From: Armatimonadota bacterium
Lineage (GTDB): Bacteria > Armatimonadota > UBA5829
Direction of reading: 5' to 3'
DNA length: 10,990 bases
Assembly (NCBI GenBank): GCA_023474015.1
Contig: JAMCYN010000120.1
Coordinates: 1 to 10,990, forward strand
Both the position numbers and the translations under genes were made by a program. The notes under the pieces are model-generated. The model saw only the letters and a program-made list of their open reading frames with translations, searched no databases and was not told the origin of the DNA. Below are positions 1-6,425 of the stretch, piece by piece (within the stretch, counting starts at the first letter, position 1; every line of letters starts with the position of its first letter).

Positions 1-68
1 GTAGCCTGATCACGCAGTTGCATTGCCCGCCATATCTCTTCTTCACCGATACAACCTGCTCTCGCCAT
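1..68 (-). CDS. N-terminus of an unidentified protein, cut by the window edge
   Basis: Read on the minus strand, an ATG at 66-68 opens a frame that stays open to the window edge and gives at least 22 residues (MARAGCIGEEEIWRAMQLRD, then QA). A strong ribosome binding site (GGAGGG) lies about 8 bases upstream, and a sigma70-like promoter sits just beyond it at 91-119. These signals make a real gene start likely. The visible residues are too few to place in a family, so no function is assigned. It is transcribed away from the DUF433/DUF5615 pair. Confidence 0.5.
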   Translation of the reverse strand, partial: MARAGCIGEEEIWRAMQLRDQA

Positions 69-90
69 GGTATGCACCCTCCACAGCAAG

Positions 91-119
91 AGTATATCAT
101 AGTGTCAGCTTGAAAGCAA
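91..119 (-). promoter_or_regulatory. sigma70-like promoter for the truncated left-edge gene
   Basis: On the minus strand a -35 hexamer TTGCTT (114-119) is separated by exactly 17 bases from a -10 hexamer TATACT (91-96). It points at the gene starting at 68 and would give a leader of roughly 15 to 20 bases. Confidence 0.55.
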
Positions 120-288
120 AGCGGAATTATACAGCCACCTCCGAAAATCATTACTCAACCAAAGAAAAATACAGGGGATTTTTGCTCGACGCCGATCAGT
201 GATCAAATAACCGGAGAACTGAACTCATTCGAAAGTGGCCGCCATTTAATTGTGTGCGTGACTTGGTAAGTCTTTGAATGCGTCCAAT
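120..288. other. intergenic region between divergent genes
   Basis: AT-richer DNA between the left-edge promoter and the DUF433 promoter. A minus-strand frame crosses it and continues opposite the DUF433 gene, but it has no ribosome binding site and no recognisable protein features, so I treat it as noncoding. Confidence 0.5.
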
Positions 289-316
289 CTGGTATCTGGT
301 ATAATGTTGTCGGAGG
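289..316 (+). promoter_or_regulatory. extended -10 promoter, tandem heptamer and ribosome binding site of the DUF433 operon
   Basis: A consensus TATAAT (300-305) is preceded by TG one base upstream, forming an extended -10 element; no good -35 is visible at the normal distance. The heptamer CTGGTAT occurs twice in tandem (289-295 and 296-302), and the second copy overlaps the -10. GGAGG (312-316) lies 6 bases before the ATG at 323. Short tandem repeats over a -10 are what an autoregulatory operator would look like; this is inference. Confidence 0.6.
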
Positions 317-322
317 ATAAAT

Positions 323-544
323 ATGAAGCTGGATAGGATAACATTCTCTCCGAATATTCTCGCCGGCAAGGCCTGCATCCGCGGAATGCGCATTACAGTT
401 TCCCTCATAGTTAACCTTACGGCAAATGGAATGAACCGCGCGGAAATACTCGAGGCGTATCCAGACCTGGAGGACGAGGACATTACGCAGGCCCTAAAAT
501 ACGCCGCCTGGGTAGCCAGCGACCAGGTGACTGATGCCGCCTAG
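323..544 (+). CDS. DUF433 domain protein, putative antitoxin
   Basis: This 73-residue protein matches the DUF433 pattern over its whole length: an N-terminal strand ending in the signature GKACIRGMRITVSLIV (residues 15-30), then a helical segment containing NGMNRAEILEAYPDLEDEDI (35-54) and a short alanine-rich helix. DUF433 proteins are small winged-helix-like proteins, often encoded immediately upstream of a DUF5615 PIN-like protein, and are regarded as likely antitoxins. That partner follows here with a 9-base gap. The ATG is supported by GGAGG six bases upstream. The family and pairing are clear; antitoxin activity, and repression of its own promoter through the tandem heptamer, are inferred from context. 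Confidence 0.85.
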   Translation: MKLDRITFSPNILAGKACIRGMRITVSLIVNLTANGMNRAEILEAYPDLEDEDITQALKYAAWVASDQVTDAA

Positions 545-553
545 GGTATGAGC

Positions 554-931
554 ATGCGCTTCCTTGCGGACATGGGAATATCCCCGATAACGGTAAACGA
601 GCTGCGCCGCGCCGGGCATGACGCTATTCATCTGCGCGAAGAGGGGCTACAGCGGTATGACGACGATCTTATCTTGGAAAAAGCCCGTGCCGAGGCTCGC
701 ATTCTCCTCACATCTGATCTCGACTTCGGCTATTTGGTAGCTATATCCGGGTCCGTGCTGCCCAGTGTGATACTATTCCGTCTATCTGATATGCGTCCGA
801 CCTATGTATGGCCTCGATTGGACCAGGTAGTCAGCCTACACGAAGCTGAACTGGCTGAAGGCGCGTTCGTAGTGATCAGTGATGCCTCTATCCGGGTCAG
901 GCTCCTGCCCATTGGAGAACGGGAAGCATAA
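554..931 (+). CDS. DUF5615 PIN-like protein, putative toxin nuclease
   Basis: A 125-residue protein of the DUF5615 (Mut7-C-like, PIN-fold) family. The family hallmarks are FLADMGIS near the N-terminus (Asp6), an LRRAGHDAIHL segment (18-27), paired acidic residues around 36-38, and LLTSDLDFG (51-59) with Asp55 and Asp57. These acids are the expected metal-binding set of a PIN-type ribonuclease. I prefer the ATG at 554 over the one at 548: it gives the usual family N-terminus (MRFLADMG), and the AGGG at 543-546, overlapping the upstream TAG, is then correctly spaced. The stop/ribosome-binding-site overlap suggests translation coupled to the DUF433 gene. Toxicity is inferred from family and arrangement; the pair may be a stable type II-like module. 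Confidence 0.82.
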   Translation: MRFLADMGISPITVNELRRAGHDAIHLREEGLQRYDDDLILEKARAEARILLTSDLDFGYLVAISGSVLPSVILFRLSDMRPTYVWPRLDQVVSLHEAELAEGAFVVISDASIRVRLLPIGEREA

Positions 932-946
932 GTCCGTTTGGTGGGG

Positions 947-976
947 TATAATGTAAGCAAGTATGTTTGACGGGGG
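947..976 (+). promoter_or_regulatory. possible -10 element and ribosome binding site of the PEP-CTERM gene
   Basis: A perfect TATAAT (947-952) lies 30 bases upstream of the ATG at 983. A purine run CGGGGG (971-976) sits 6 bases before the start. No convincing -35 is seen at 16-18 bases, so an activator or another sigma factor may be needed. Confidence 0.4.
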
Positions 977-982
977 TAAACT

Positions 983-2131
983 ATGTACTGCCGCAGTACA
1001 CTTGCACTATGCTTTGCCTCTTTGATCGCTTTTATTTCCTCAGCCCAAGCGTCTGTTCCGAACTACAGGGTTTGCGACCTGACTCCGGCGCTGGGAGGGC
1101 TCGCCGACGTGTATGATATCAACAACAACGGTGAAATCGTTGGTGACGTTGGAGGCCAAGCTTTCAGGTGGTCTCTGACCGGCGGGGCTGAGTTCCTTAC
1201 GCTTGGCGATGGGGACAGCGGAGCCTGGGCGGTCAACGATGGCGGGTATGTGGCGGCCTACGCCTATATGAGTCACATATTGCCTATCGGGTGGCACGCA
1301 TACGTTTGGAACCCGGGTGGCAGCGCCAAAGACCTGGGTACGCTGCCAGAGGCTTCGTCCAGCTTCGTTCGCGATATCAGCGACTCTGGACAGGTGCTCG
1401 GGGGAGCCGTATTTCAGGTACCGCAGCCCCCCAGACTGCCCGCCTACGTGCATCATGCGGTGATATGGGACAGCAGCGGCAATCCAACCGACCTAGGGGA
1501 CTTGTTCCCAGGAAAAAGCTGGGACCTGACGGCGATGAACAATTCCTGCCTCGTGCTGGGCTCCGCCTTGATGCCTGATGGCTATCGACCTTGGATTCGT
1601 AAACCCAATGACGGTACAGTATTCCTCGATAAGCGCGGGGGTGGTTACTGCGAAGCCACAGGAATCAATGAACCGGGACAGGTCGTGGGCAGTCTTGAAG
1701 ATGCTTCGATTGGAGAAATTCGTGCCACCATCTGGAACCCGGATGGCAACGTAGCAAGGATGCTTGCCCCGTTGGGAAGCGAAAGCTTCAGCATGGGTTA
1801 CGACATTAACTGGGCGGGTGTAGTAGTCGGCGAATCGAGCACTTTAACCGACATGGACCACCCCACGATCCAGGCTACCGTATGGAACGCTGATGGGACA
1901 GGCTATGAGCTTCCGATGCTGCCTGAAGACACCTTCAGCCGCGCTAAATTGATTAACGACAACGGATGCATTGTCGGACAGTCGTGGCGTGAGGGAGAGC
2001 ATCATGTTGTGCTGTGGACGCCGGTACCGGAACCATCGTGTGCTGTCGTCTTGTTGTCTGGTGTCATTGGAACAACCCTCAACGCTGAGCGACGGCGGCG
2101 GAGAGTAAATGCCGCTGTCTTTCATAATTGA
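983..2131 (+). CDS. secreted HAF-repeat protein with PEP-CTERM sorting signal
   Basis: A 382-residue exported protein. Residues 1-24 form a signal peptide, with likely cleavage after AQA. The mature part consists of about seven degenerate repeats of 40-50 residues, each with an INxxGxVVG-type core followed by an A.xW motif. Examples are YDINNNGEIVGD, RDISDSGQVLGG, TGINEPGQVVGS, YDINWAGVVVGE and LINDNGCIVGQ. This is the HAF repeat pattern of extracellular proteins, probably a beta-propeller-like fold. From residue 348 comes VPEPS, a short hydrophobic segment, then ERRRRR: a PEP-CTERM signal of the kind processed by exosortase and linked to surface display or exopolysaccharide. A ten-residue tail after the arginines is slightly longer than usual. 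The ligand is unknown. No exosortase gene is present in the window. Confidence 0.82.
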   Translation: MYCRSTLALCFASLIAFISSAQASVPNYRVCDLTPALGGLADVYDINNNGEIVGDVGGQAFRWSLTGGAEFLTLGDGDSGAWAVNDGGYVAAYAYMSHILPIGWHAYVWNPGGSAKDLGTLPEASSSFVRDISDSGQVLGGAVFQVPQPPRLPAYVHHAVIWDSSGNPTDLGDLFPGKSWDLTAMNNSCLVLGSALMPDGYRPWIRKPNDGTVFLDKRGGGYCEATGINEPGQVVGSLEDASIGEIRATIWNPDGNVARMLAPLGSESFSMGYDINWAGVVVGESSTLTDMDHPTIQATVWNADGTGYELPMLPEDTFSRAKLINDNGCIVGQSWREGEHHVVLWTPVPEPSCAVVLLSGVIGTTLNAERRRRRVNAAVFHN

Positions 2132-2194
2132 CAAGCGTATTTCCTCCAAAGGATTTCCCGCCCACCTCGCCGAATCCCTCATTAGGTATCGGTT

Positions 2195-3802
2195 ATGTTC
2201 GACTTCATCATCAGGCACGCGGAGATTATAGACGGGTCCGGCTCGCCGGGATACATTGGGGATATTGCCGTCAAGGACGGTCGCATTGCCGCCATCGGCA
2301 AGGTGGGTGGCGACGCCGCCCGGATCATCGACGCCAAGAGCCTGGTCGCCGCGCCCGGCTTCATCGACATCCACTCGCACACCGATTCCGCCCTCTTCAT
2401 CGACCCTCGTGCGGAAAGTAAGATCACCCAGGGGATCACCACCGAGGTCTGCGGACAGTGCGGGTTCTCGGCGGCTCCGTGCCTTGACGAATCGAGCCGC
2501 GCTGAACTCGAAAGTTGGCGGCGCAAGCACGGAATCGAAGCGGATTGGCGGACGCTCGACGAAATGCTCTCCGCCCTCGAACGGCGTAAGATCGGGATCA
2601 ACTTTGCCACGCTCGTGGGCCACTCGAACCTGCGCGCGGCGGTGGTCGGCCTCGTGAACCGCGACGCCTCACCGCATGAGATCGACGAGATGAAGAGCCT
2701 CGCGAGCCGGGCTATGGAGCAGGGCGCGTTCGGGCTATCGACAGGACTCATCTACCCACCGAGCTGCTACGCGAAGACCTCCGAACTTGTCGAACTGGCG
2801 AAAGCCGTCGCGGCATACGGGGGGATATACTCCAGCCATATCAGGAACGAGCAGGGCGGCCTGGTGGAAGCGGTCGAAGAGGCGATACAAATAGGGATGC
2901 GCAGCGGCGCGAGTGTGCAAATCGCGCACCACAAGGCCTGCGATAGGCCCAACTGGGGCAAGGTGAAGATGACCCTCGCCATGATTCGCGAGTCGCGGGA
3001 GATCGGGATGGACCTCAACGTCGACCAATACCCCTACATCGCGGGCGCGACCTCGCTCGGTGTCCTGATCCCGGCATGGGCGCACGAGGGCGGCGCCGAA
3101 GCCGTATTGGAGCGAATCACATCCATGCGCCATGCGCTGCTAGATTACCTGAAAAGTATGGGCGGTGACGATGAATCGCCTGCTGAAGACAGCCTTTGGG
3201 CCGCCATAATAGTAAGCAGTGTGCACACCGAGCACAACCGGCATTGCGAGGGTATGAGCATTCGGGATATCGCGAGCGAGCGTGGAGTGAAACCCGCGGA
3301 GGCCGTTCTCGACCTTCTGAGCGAGGAGAAACTCTCCGTAGGTATGATCCAGTTCGGGCAGTGTGAGGAAGATGTCAAGATGGTCATGCGAAGCGATGCC
3401 GCGATGGTCGGCACAGACGCATCAGCCCGCAGCACCGCCGGGCCGCTGTCCAGAGGCAAGCCCCACCCTCGCGCGTTCGGCACGTTCCCGCGCATCCTGG
3501 GCCGCTACGTAAGGGATCAGAAGGTCATCCCCCTGGAGTTCGCAATTCGAAAGATGACCTCTATGCCCGCGCGGAAGCTCGGTCTTGCGGACCGGGGCAC
3601 GCTCGTCGACGGTGCCTGGGCGGACATTGTGCTCTTCGATCCGAATGAGATCATCGACACGGCCACCTATGAAAACCCTCATCAGGTCTCCCGAGGCATA
3701 CACTACGTCTTCCTAAACGGTCGCATCGCCGTCGAGCGCGGCGAACTCACGAGCACCCTGGCTGGGCGGGTATTGCGCGGGGGATCAAAACAAAAGGGCT
3801 GA
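2195..3802 (+). CDS. N-acyl-D-amino-acid deacylase family amidohydrolase
   Basis: A 535-residue enzyme of the amidohydrolase superfamily, D-aminoacylase branch, which hydrolyses N-acyl-D-amino acids to the free D-amino acid and a carboxylate. The expected landmarks appear in order: an N-terminal urease-like beta-sandwich strand set; GFIDIHSHTD with His60 and His62; GQCGFSAAP with Cys89, the family's metal-bridging cysteine position; GAFGLSTGLIYPP (177-189); SSHIRNE with His215; VQIAHHK with His245; DQYPY (277-281); and MVGTDAS with catalytic Asp408. The C-terminus completes the beta-sandwich (GTLVDGAWADIVLFDP). All catalytic positions are intact and the length is normal. No signal peptide is seen, so it is probably cytoplasmic. 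The ribosome binding site is weak (an AGG about 8 bases upstream). It lies 63 bases after the PEP-CTERM gene, so co-transcription is possible. The true substrate could be an acyl-D-amino acid, a dipeptide or a hydantoin-like compound. Confidence 0.85.
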   Translation: MFDFIIRHAEIIDGSGSPGYIGDIAVKDGRIAAIGKVGGDAARIIDAKSLVAAPGFIDIHSHTDSALFIDPRAESKITQGITTEVCGQCGFSAAPCLDESSRAELESWRRKHGIEADWRTLDEMLSALERRKIGINFATLVGHSNLRAAVVGLVNRDASPHEIDEMKSLASRAMEQGAFGLSTGLIYPPSCYAKTSELVELAKAVAAYGGIYSSHIRNEQGGLVEAVEEAIQIGMRSGASVQIAHHKACDRPNWGKVKMTLAMIRESREIGMDLNVDQYPYIAGATSLGVLIPAWAHEGGAEAVLERITSMRHALLDYLKSMGGDDESPAEDSLWAAIIVSSVHTEHNRHCEGMSIRDIASERGVKPAEAVLDLLSEEKLSVGMIQFGQCEEDVKMVMRSDAAMVGTDASARSTAGPLSRGKPHPRAFGTFPRILGRYVRDQKVIPLEFAIRKMTSMPARKLGLADRGTLVDGAWADIVLFDPNEIIDTATYENPHQVSRGIHYVFLNGRIAVERGELTSTLAGRVLRGGSKQKG

Positions 3803-3989
3803 TTGATCGGCCACCCCGGCTATTCTGCGGGAACGGCTGCTTGCTCGGACCCATTGATTCTGTACGGTCAAGAGTTCCCGCTGCATGCACTGACGTAAGG
3901 CCCTACAAGCTGCGGGAATTGTCGCTTGATTAGATTTGGAAGCATAGATGATCCCGTCATTCCGCGCAGCATATCAAAGGGCTGATTGA
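3793..3989. repeat. 14-bp direct repeats bracketing an intergenic segment
   Basis: AAAGGGCTGATTGA occurs exactly at 3793-3806 and again at 3976-3989. The first copy spans the stop codon of the deacylase gene. The segment between them contains the left copy of the 71-bp repeat. This could be a duplication made when the intergenic segment was inserted, or a recombination scar. Confidence 0.55.
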
Positions 3990-3998
3990 CCGACAGCC
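3803..3998. other. intergenic region rich in GCGGGAA palindromic motifs
   Basis: The gap between the convergent deacylase and CsgG-like genes has no coding potential. It holds three copies of a GCGGGAAC/T core in alternating orientation (3827-3834 plus, 3874-3881 minus, about 3912-3919 plus) and the left copy of the 71-bp repeat. A weak hairpin, AGGGCT (3978-3983) with AGCCCT (3995-4000), overlaps the end of the CsgG-like gene. No T-run suitable for a classic terminator is visible. Confidence 0.5.
3906..3976 (+). repeat. 71-bp inverted repeat, left copy
   Basis: Running from CAAGCTGCGGGAATT to GCGCAGCATATCA, this segment matches the reverse complement of 6049-6119 at 68 of 71 positions with no gaps. 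It contains one arm of the GCTGCGGGAA motif. Together the two copies enclose the CsgG-like gene. Confidence 0.9.
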
Positions 3999-4493
3999 CT
4001 ACGACTTCATATACTCCAACTCGATCTTATTCACCGTATTGCCCACCAGTTTCAGCTTGCCATTTATCCGCAGGCTGGATATGACTCCGGTCAGGTCCTG
4101 GGCCGTCTTGGTGGTTTCGAGGTTGATCCTGGCGACACCGTCGCGATAGGAATATCTGTGCAGCGGCCTGTTGCCGATCACATCCCTCAGGCCCTCTTCC
4201 ACCGTCTTGAGGTCATTTTCGGAATCAATTCCCGACACGACGCACTGGACGTAGTGATCGGTGTCGAGAACTTTATCCAAGAGCGTATCGACGAAGCCTT
4301 TGTTTCCCTGTCCGCCACTGCACAGCAATTCCGCCGCCATCTTCAAGGCCCGCTTGCCTGCGAGGGCCTCGGTAGCGTCGCTGGCGGTCGCCTGGACACC
4401 GTCGGCGTGGAGGATGGTCCCGGTGTCAGTCTCGACTGCCCGCACTTCGACCCTTGCGCCACAGGTCCACTTAGGGCCCGAATTGGTGTTCAC
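3999..4493 (-). CDS. C-terminal fragment of the broken CsgG-like/FlgT-like protein
   Basis: A 164-residue frame starting at a GTG. It looks like the displaced C-terminal half of the protein encoded just upstream. The frame stays open before the GTG, where it reads AEILIYGEAFSEGAQR, a continuation expected for this family rather than an untranslated leader. The rest has the alternating strand/helix composition of a CsgG- or FlgT-like C-terminal domain: RVEVRAVETDTGTILHADG, then a helix, then DLKTVEEGLRDVIGNRPLHR. The preceding frame stops at 4507-4509, only 13 bases before the GTG. The TGA of that stop runs into TGAGGG, which could serve as a ribosome binding site and allow reinitiation. It is most simply the remnant of a frameshifted or internally deleted gene; independent function is possible but unproven. 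Confidence 0.6.
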   Translation of the reverse strand: MNTNSGPKWTCGARVEVRAVETDTGTILHADGVQATASDATEALAGKRALKMAAELLCSGGQGNKGFVDTLLDKVLDTDHYVQCVVSGIDSENDLKTVEEGLRDVIGNRPLHRYSYRDGVARINLETTKTAQDLTGVISSLRINGKLKLVGNTVNKIELEYMKS

Positions 4494-4506
4494 ACGCTGA
4501 GCGCCC

Positions 4507-5874
4507 TCACTGAACGCCTCGCCGTAGATCAGTATCTCCGCGTCCGGGCGCCTCCTCGGTCTCGCCCGCTGGGTCTGGGACCACCAGCTTCAGGTGCTGC
4601 TCGGGCACACATACCATCACGCGCTGCCTGGACACGATCTTCCTCGCGAGCAAGGCGTTATACACCGGCTTGTTGCTGACAAGAGCCTTCACCTTGACCT
4701 GCGCCACGCCGCCGTCATTGCTGTCGTTGATCACATCATATTTCGAGATAAAGCCTTTCGTTTGGGAGAAGACTTCGTTCTTGACCGATTCGTAGTTGCG
4801 GCCCTCTTCCTCGGACATAATGTAGACGCCTGCCGCCTGTTGGATGGCCTGCACCAGCGCATCGTTGATCGCGGCATCGCGGCTCGTACCCTCTCCGACG
4901 GCGATGACTTCCATGTTCATCGCATCACCACCGCCGCCGCCGGCGAACCCCGACGATCCCGATGACCCGGACGAACCGCCTCCCTTGAGTTGAACGGCGT
5001 CTCCGGCGACCACTGCCCTCTTTGTCTCTGTGATCACGGCCTTGGACTTCTCTTCCTGCGTGTTAGTGACCTTCGCCTTGCCGATCACTTCTTCGAAGCC
5101 GTCTTCGTCAACCCCGAGAATCGCCAGTTCGCAGTCCACGTCCGCGCCCGCCGACGCGCCGATGTCAACGACTATCGCATCGTCCGCCTTGCCGTTTCCC
5201 TTTACTGATACAACCGAGCCCTTGCCCTTCTCCCTGGCTGCGTTGGCGCTGATCTTAGCGGCCAGTTCCTTCGCGATTTCAGCCACGGCTTTGCCTCTGA
5301 CATCGGTTGGGTTGCTCAATGAAATGGGGTTCTGCTTGCTGGTCTCGCTGTCGAGTGTGAGCACCTTACTCTTTGTCTTTTGTTCCGTGCTCGCTGTGTG
5401 CATGAAGCAGATGACCGTCTTTTCAATGTCACAGATTTCGACCGAGACCGCGAGTTGCATCGTGAACTCTGTTTCCTTAACAAGAATAAGGTCCTTTACT
5501 CTCGCGGACAGCTGGTTGGTGACCACCTTGCACCTTACCAGCGCTTGAGCGCCGACCTTGCGTCCGATTGCCGCCGCCTGAGTGGGGTCGAAATCGCCGC
5601 TCACATACTGGTTGTAGCGCTCGGAGTCGAGATCCTTTTGCATGTCTGAGTCCGCGATCAGCGTGAACTTGCCGGTCTGGAAGAGGGCATCCTTCAACGC
5701 GTTTCTTATTGCCTCGGGTATCCCCTCGGCTTTTTGTTTGCCGCCCTCGGGGGTGGACTCGTCCGTTATCGGCGCCAGAATTATCCTGGGTTTGCTGCCG
5801 GCCGCGAAGCCCGAGGTGCTCAGTGCGAGCACCACCAGCAGTACAGCGATCAAAGTTCCGCGCAATGTAGTCAT
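4507..5874 (-). CDS. exported CsgG-like / FlgT-N-like protein, truncated by a frameshift
   Basis: A 455-residue frame. The ATG at 5872-5874 has an ideal GGAGGAAGG ribosome binding site and gives a signal peptide, MTTLRGTLIAVLLVVLALST, with cleavage near GFA-AG; longer upstream starts lack this. Residues about 27-215 resemble the CsgG curli-secretion fold (RIILAPITDES; AIRNALKDALFQTGKF). A strand-rich domain follows to about 297, then a Gly/Ser linker (298-316). The last domain (320-430) matches the FlgT/LPP20 N-terminal type: VIAVGEGTSRDAAINDAL, then QAAGVYI. After PDPAGETE (433-440) the sequence turns into an arginine/glycine-rich 15-residue tail and stops, whereas the frame one base over continues sensibly. 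There is no lipobox cysteine, so it is probably periplasmic rather than a lipoprotein. It stands alone with its own promoter. The exact role is unknown. Confidence 0.75.
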   Translation of the reverse strand: MTTLRGTLIAVLLVVLALSTSGFAAGSKPRIILAPITDESTPEGGKQKAEGIPEAIRNALKDALFQTGKFTLIADSDMQKDLDSERYNQYVSGDFDPTQAAAIGRKVGAQALVRCKVVTNQLSARVKDLILVKETEFTMQLAVSVEICDIEKTVICFMHTASTEQKTKSKVLTLDSETSKQNPISLSNPTDVRGKAVAEIAKELAAKISANAAREKGKGSVVSVKGNGKADDAIVVDIGASAGADVDCELAILGVDEDGFEEVIGKAKVTNTQEEKSKAVITETKRAVVAGDAVQLKGGGSSGSSGSSGFAGGGGGDAMNMEVIAVGEGTSRDAAINDALVQAIQQAAGVYIMSEEEGRNYESVKNEVFSQTKGFISKYDVINDSNDGGVAQVKVKALVSNKPVYNALLARKIVSRQRVMVCVPEQHLKLVVPDPAGETEEAPGRGDTDLRRGVQ

Positions 5875-5892
5875 TATACCTTCCTCCACCGG

Positions 5893-5944
5893 ATCATACA
5901 TTCGTCTGAGTATGATAATCCGCATCGGCCGTGCGCGGCGATGC
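5893..5944 (-). promoter_or_regulatory. two hairpins in the leader of the CsgG-like gene
   Basis: The leader between the promoter and the ribosome binding site contains a perfect 7-bp inverted repeat ATCATAC/GTATGAT (5893-5899 with 5910-5916). It also contains a GC-rich hairpin, GCATCGGCC/GGCGATGC (5922-5930 with 5937-5944), with one bulged base. The first lies immediately before the ribosome binding site and could affect translation. Confidence 0.4.
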
Positions 5945-5975
5945 CGCGCTGGCAAGCTGCCATACGATCAGCCAT

Positions 5976-6004
5976 ATCTTACAACGCTTTTGTCTGCGGG
6001 TCAA
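5976..6004 (-). promoter_or_regulatory. sigma70-like promoter of the CsgG-like gene
   Basis: On the minus strand TTGACC (5999-6004) is followed after exactly 17 bases by TAAGAT (5976-5981). Transcription would start near 5969 and give a leader of about 95 bases. The promoter lies inside the segment bounded by the 71-bp inverted repeats. Confidence 0.6.
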
Positions 6005-6048
6005 TCTTCCGTTATCTAATGGGTGCGTCCCAAGTTTAAGGTAAGGCC

Positions 6049-6119
6049 TGATATGCTGCGCGGAATGACGGAATTATCTACGCTTCCAAATCTAATCAAG
6101 CGACAATTCCCGCAGCTTG
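6049..6119 (-). repeat. 71-bp inverted repeat, right copy
   Basis: The reverse complement of this segment equals 3906-3976 except at three scattered positions, all transitions. It lies just upstream of the CsgG-like gene's promoter, so the two copies point toward each other around that gene. Confidence 0.9.
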
Positions 6120-6137
6120 CGCGTATGGCTGCGGGAA
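6107..6137. repeat. perfect 10-bp inverted repeat at the outer end of the right copy
   Basis: TTCCCGCAGC (6107-6116) and GCTGCGGGAA (6128-6137) form a perfect 10-bp stem with an 11-base loop. The left repeat copy has a decayed counterpart with a longer loop. It could be the terminal hairpin of a small mobile element or a REP-like structure. Confidence 0.7.
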
Positions 6138-6379
6138 CTGAGGTCAACTGAATTCGGACTGTTCGACAAGACCGTCGTTCTCGCAGCATAGCCCAAGGGT
6201 TTCCCGATACAACGTGTCACATTCGGTAGATTTGACATACGCACTTATCTAATCGGCTTTTGGGGGCAGGATTTCGAGGGTTGAGGGATTGTTGATTTGG
6301 GATTTCGGATTGGGGAACGAACGATCTTGCACGGTCGGAAACCTCCGGCACCGGCCGGTACTGACTGACGACCGTACGT

Positions 6380-6411
6380 CAAAAAGCGCCCGGAACATAA
6401 CTCCGAGCGCT
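6380..6411 (-). terminator. Rho-independent terminator of the RRM protein gene
   Basis: On the minus strand AGCGCTCGGA and TCCGGGCGCT form a 10-bp stem with one G-U pair and a 7-base loop, directly followed by a run of five Ts. It begins about 15 bases after the RRM gene's stop codon. Confidence 0.88.
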
Positions 6412-6425
6412 AAGTTGCTTGTGTT

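Larger units (their letters stand above)
6005..6378. other. intergenic region with repeat copy and low-complexity DNA
   Basis: About 370 bases without a supported gene. It holds the right copy of the 71-bp repeat and its hairpin. Further on, a G/T-rich stretch (about 6259-6315) contains GATTTGGGATTTCGGATTGG, a type of low-complexity sequence that often occurs as dispersed intergenic repeats. A TTGACA at 6232-6237 has no partner -10. Confidence 0.5.

Noticed and set aside
196..483. Minus-strand open frame opposite the DUF433 gene
   Set aside because: It has no ribosome binding site or recognisable features and lies antisense to a well-supported family protein and its promoter.
1844..2751. Long minus-strand frames opposite the PEP-CTERM and deacylase genes
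   Set aside because: They are antisense to genes with clear catalytic and sorting motifs; open frames opposite GC-rich coding DNA are expected.
5030..5548. Plus-strand open frame with hydrophobic stretches inside the CsgG-like region
   Set aside because: Antisense to a signal-peptide-bearing, domain-matching gene; the hydrophobicity comes from complementing Lys/Glu-rich codons.
6232..6237. TTGACA as a plus-strand promoter -35
   Set aside because: No acceptable -10 occurs 16-18 bases downstream and no plus-strand gene follows.
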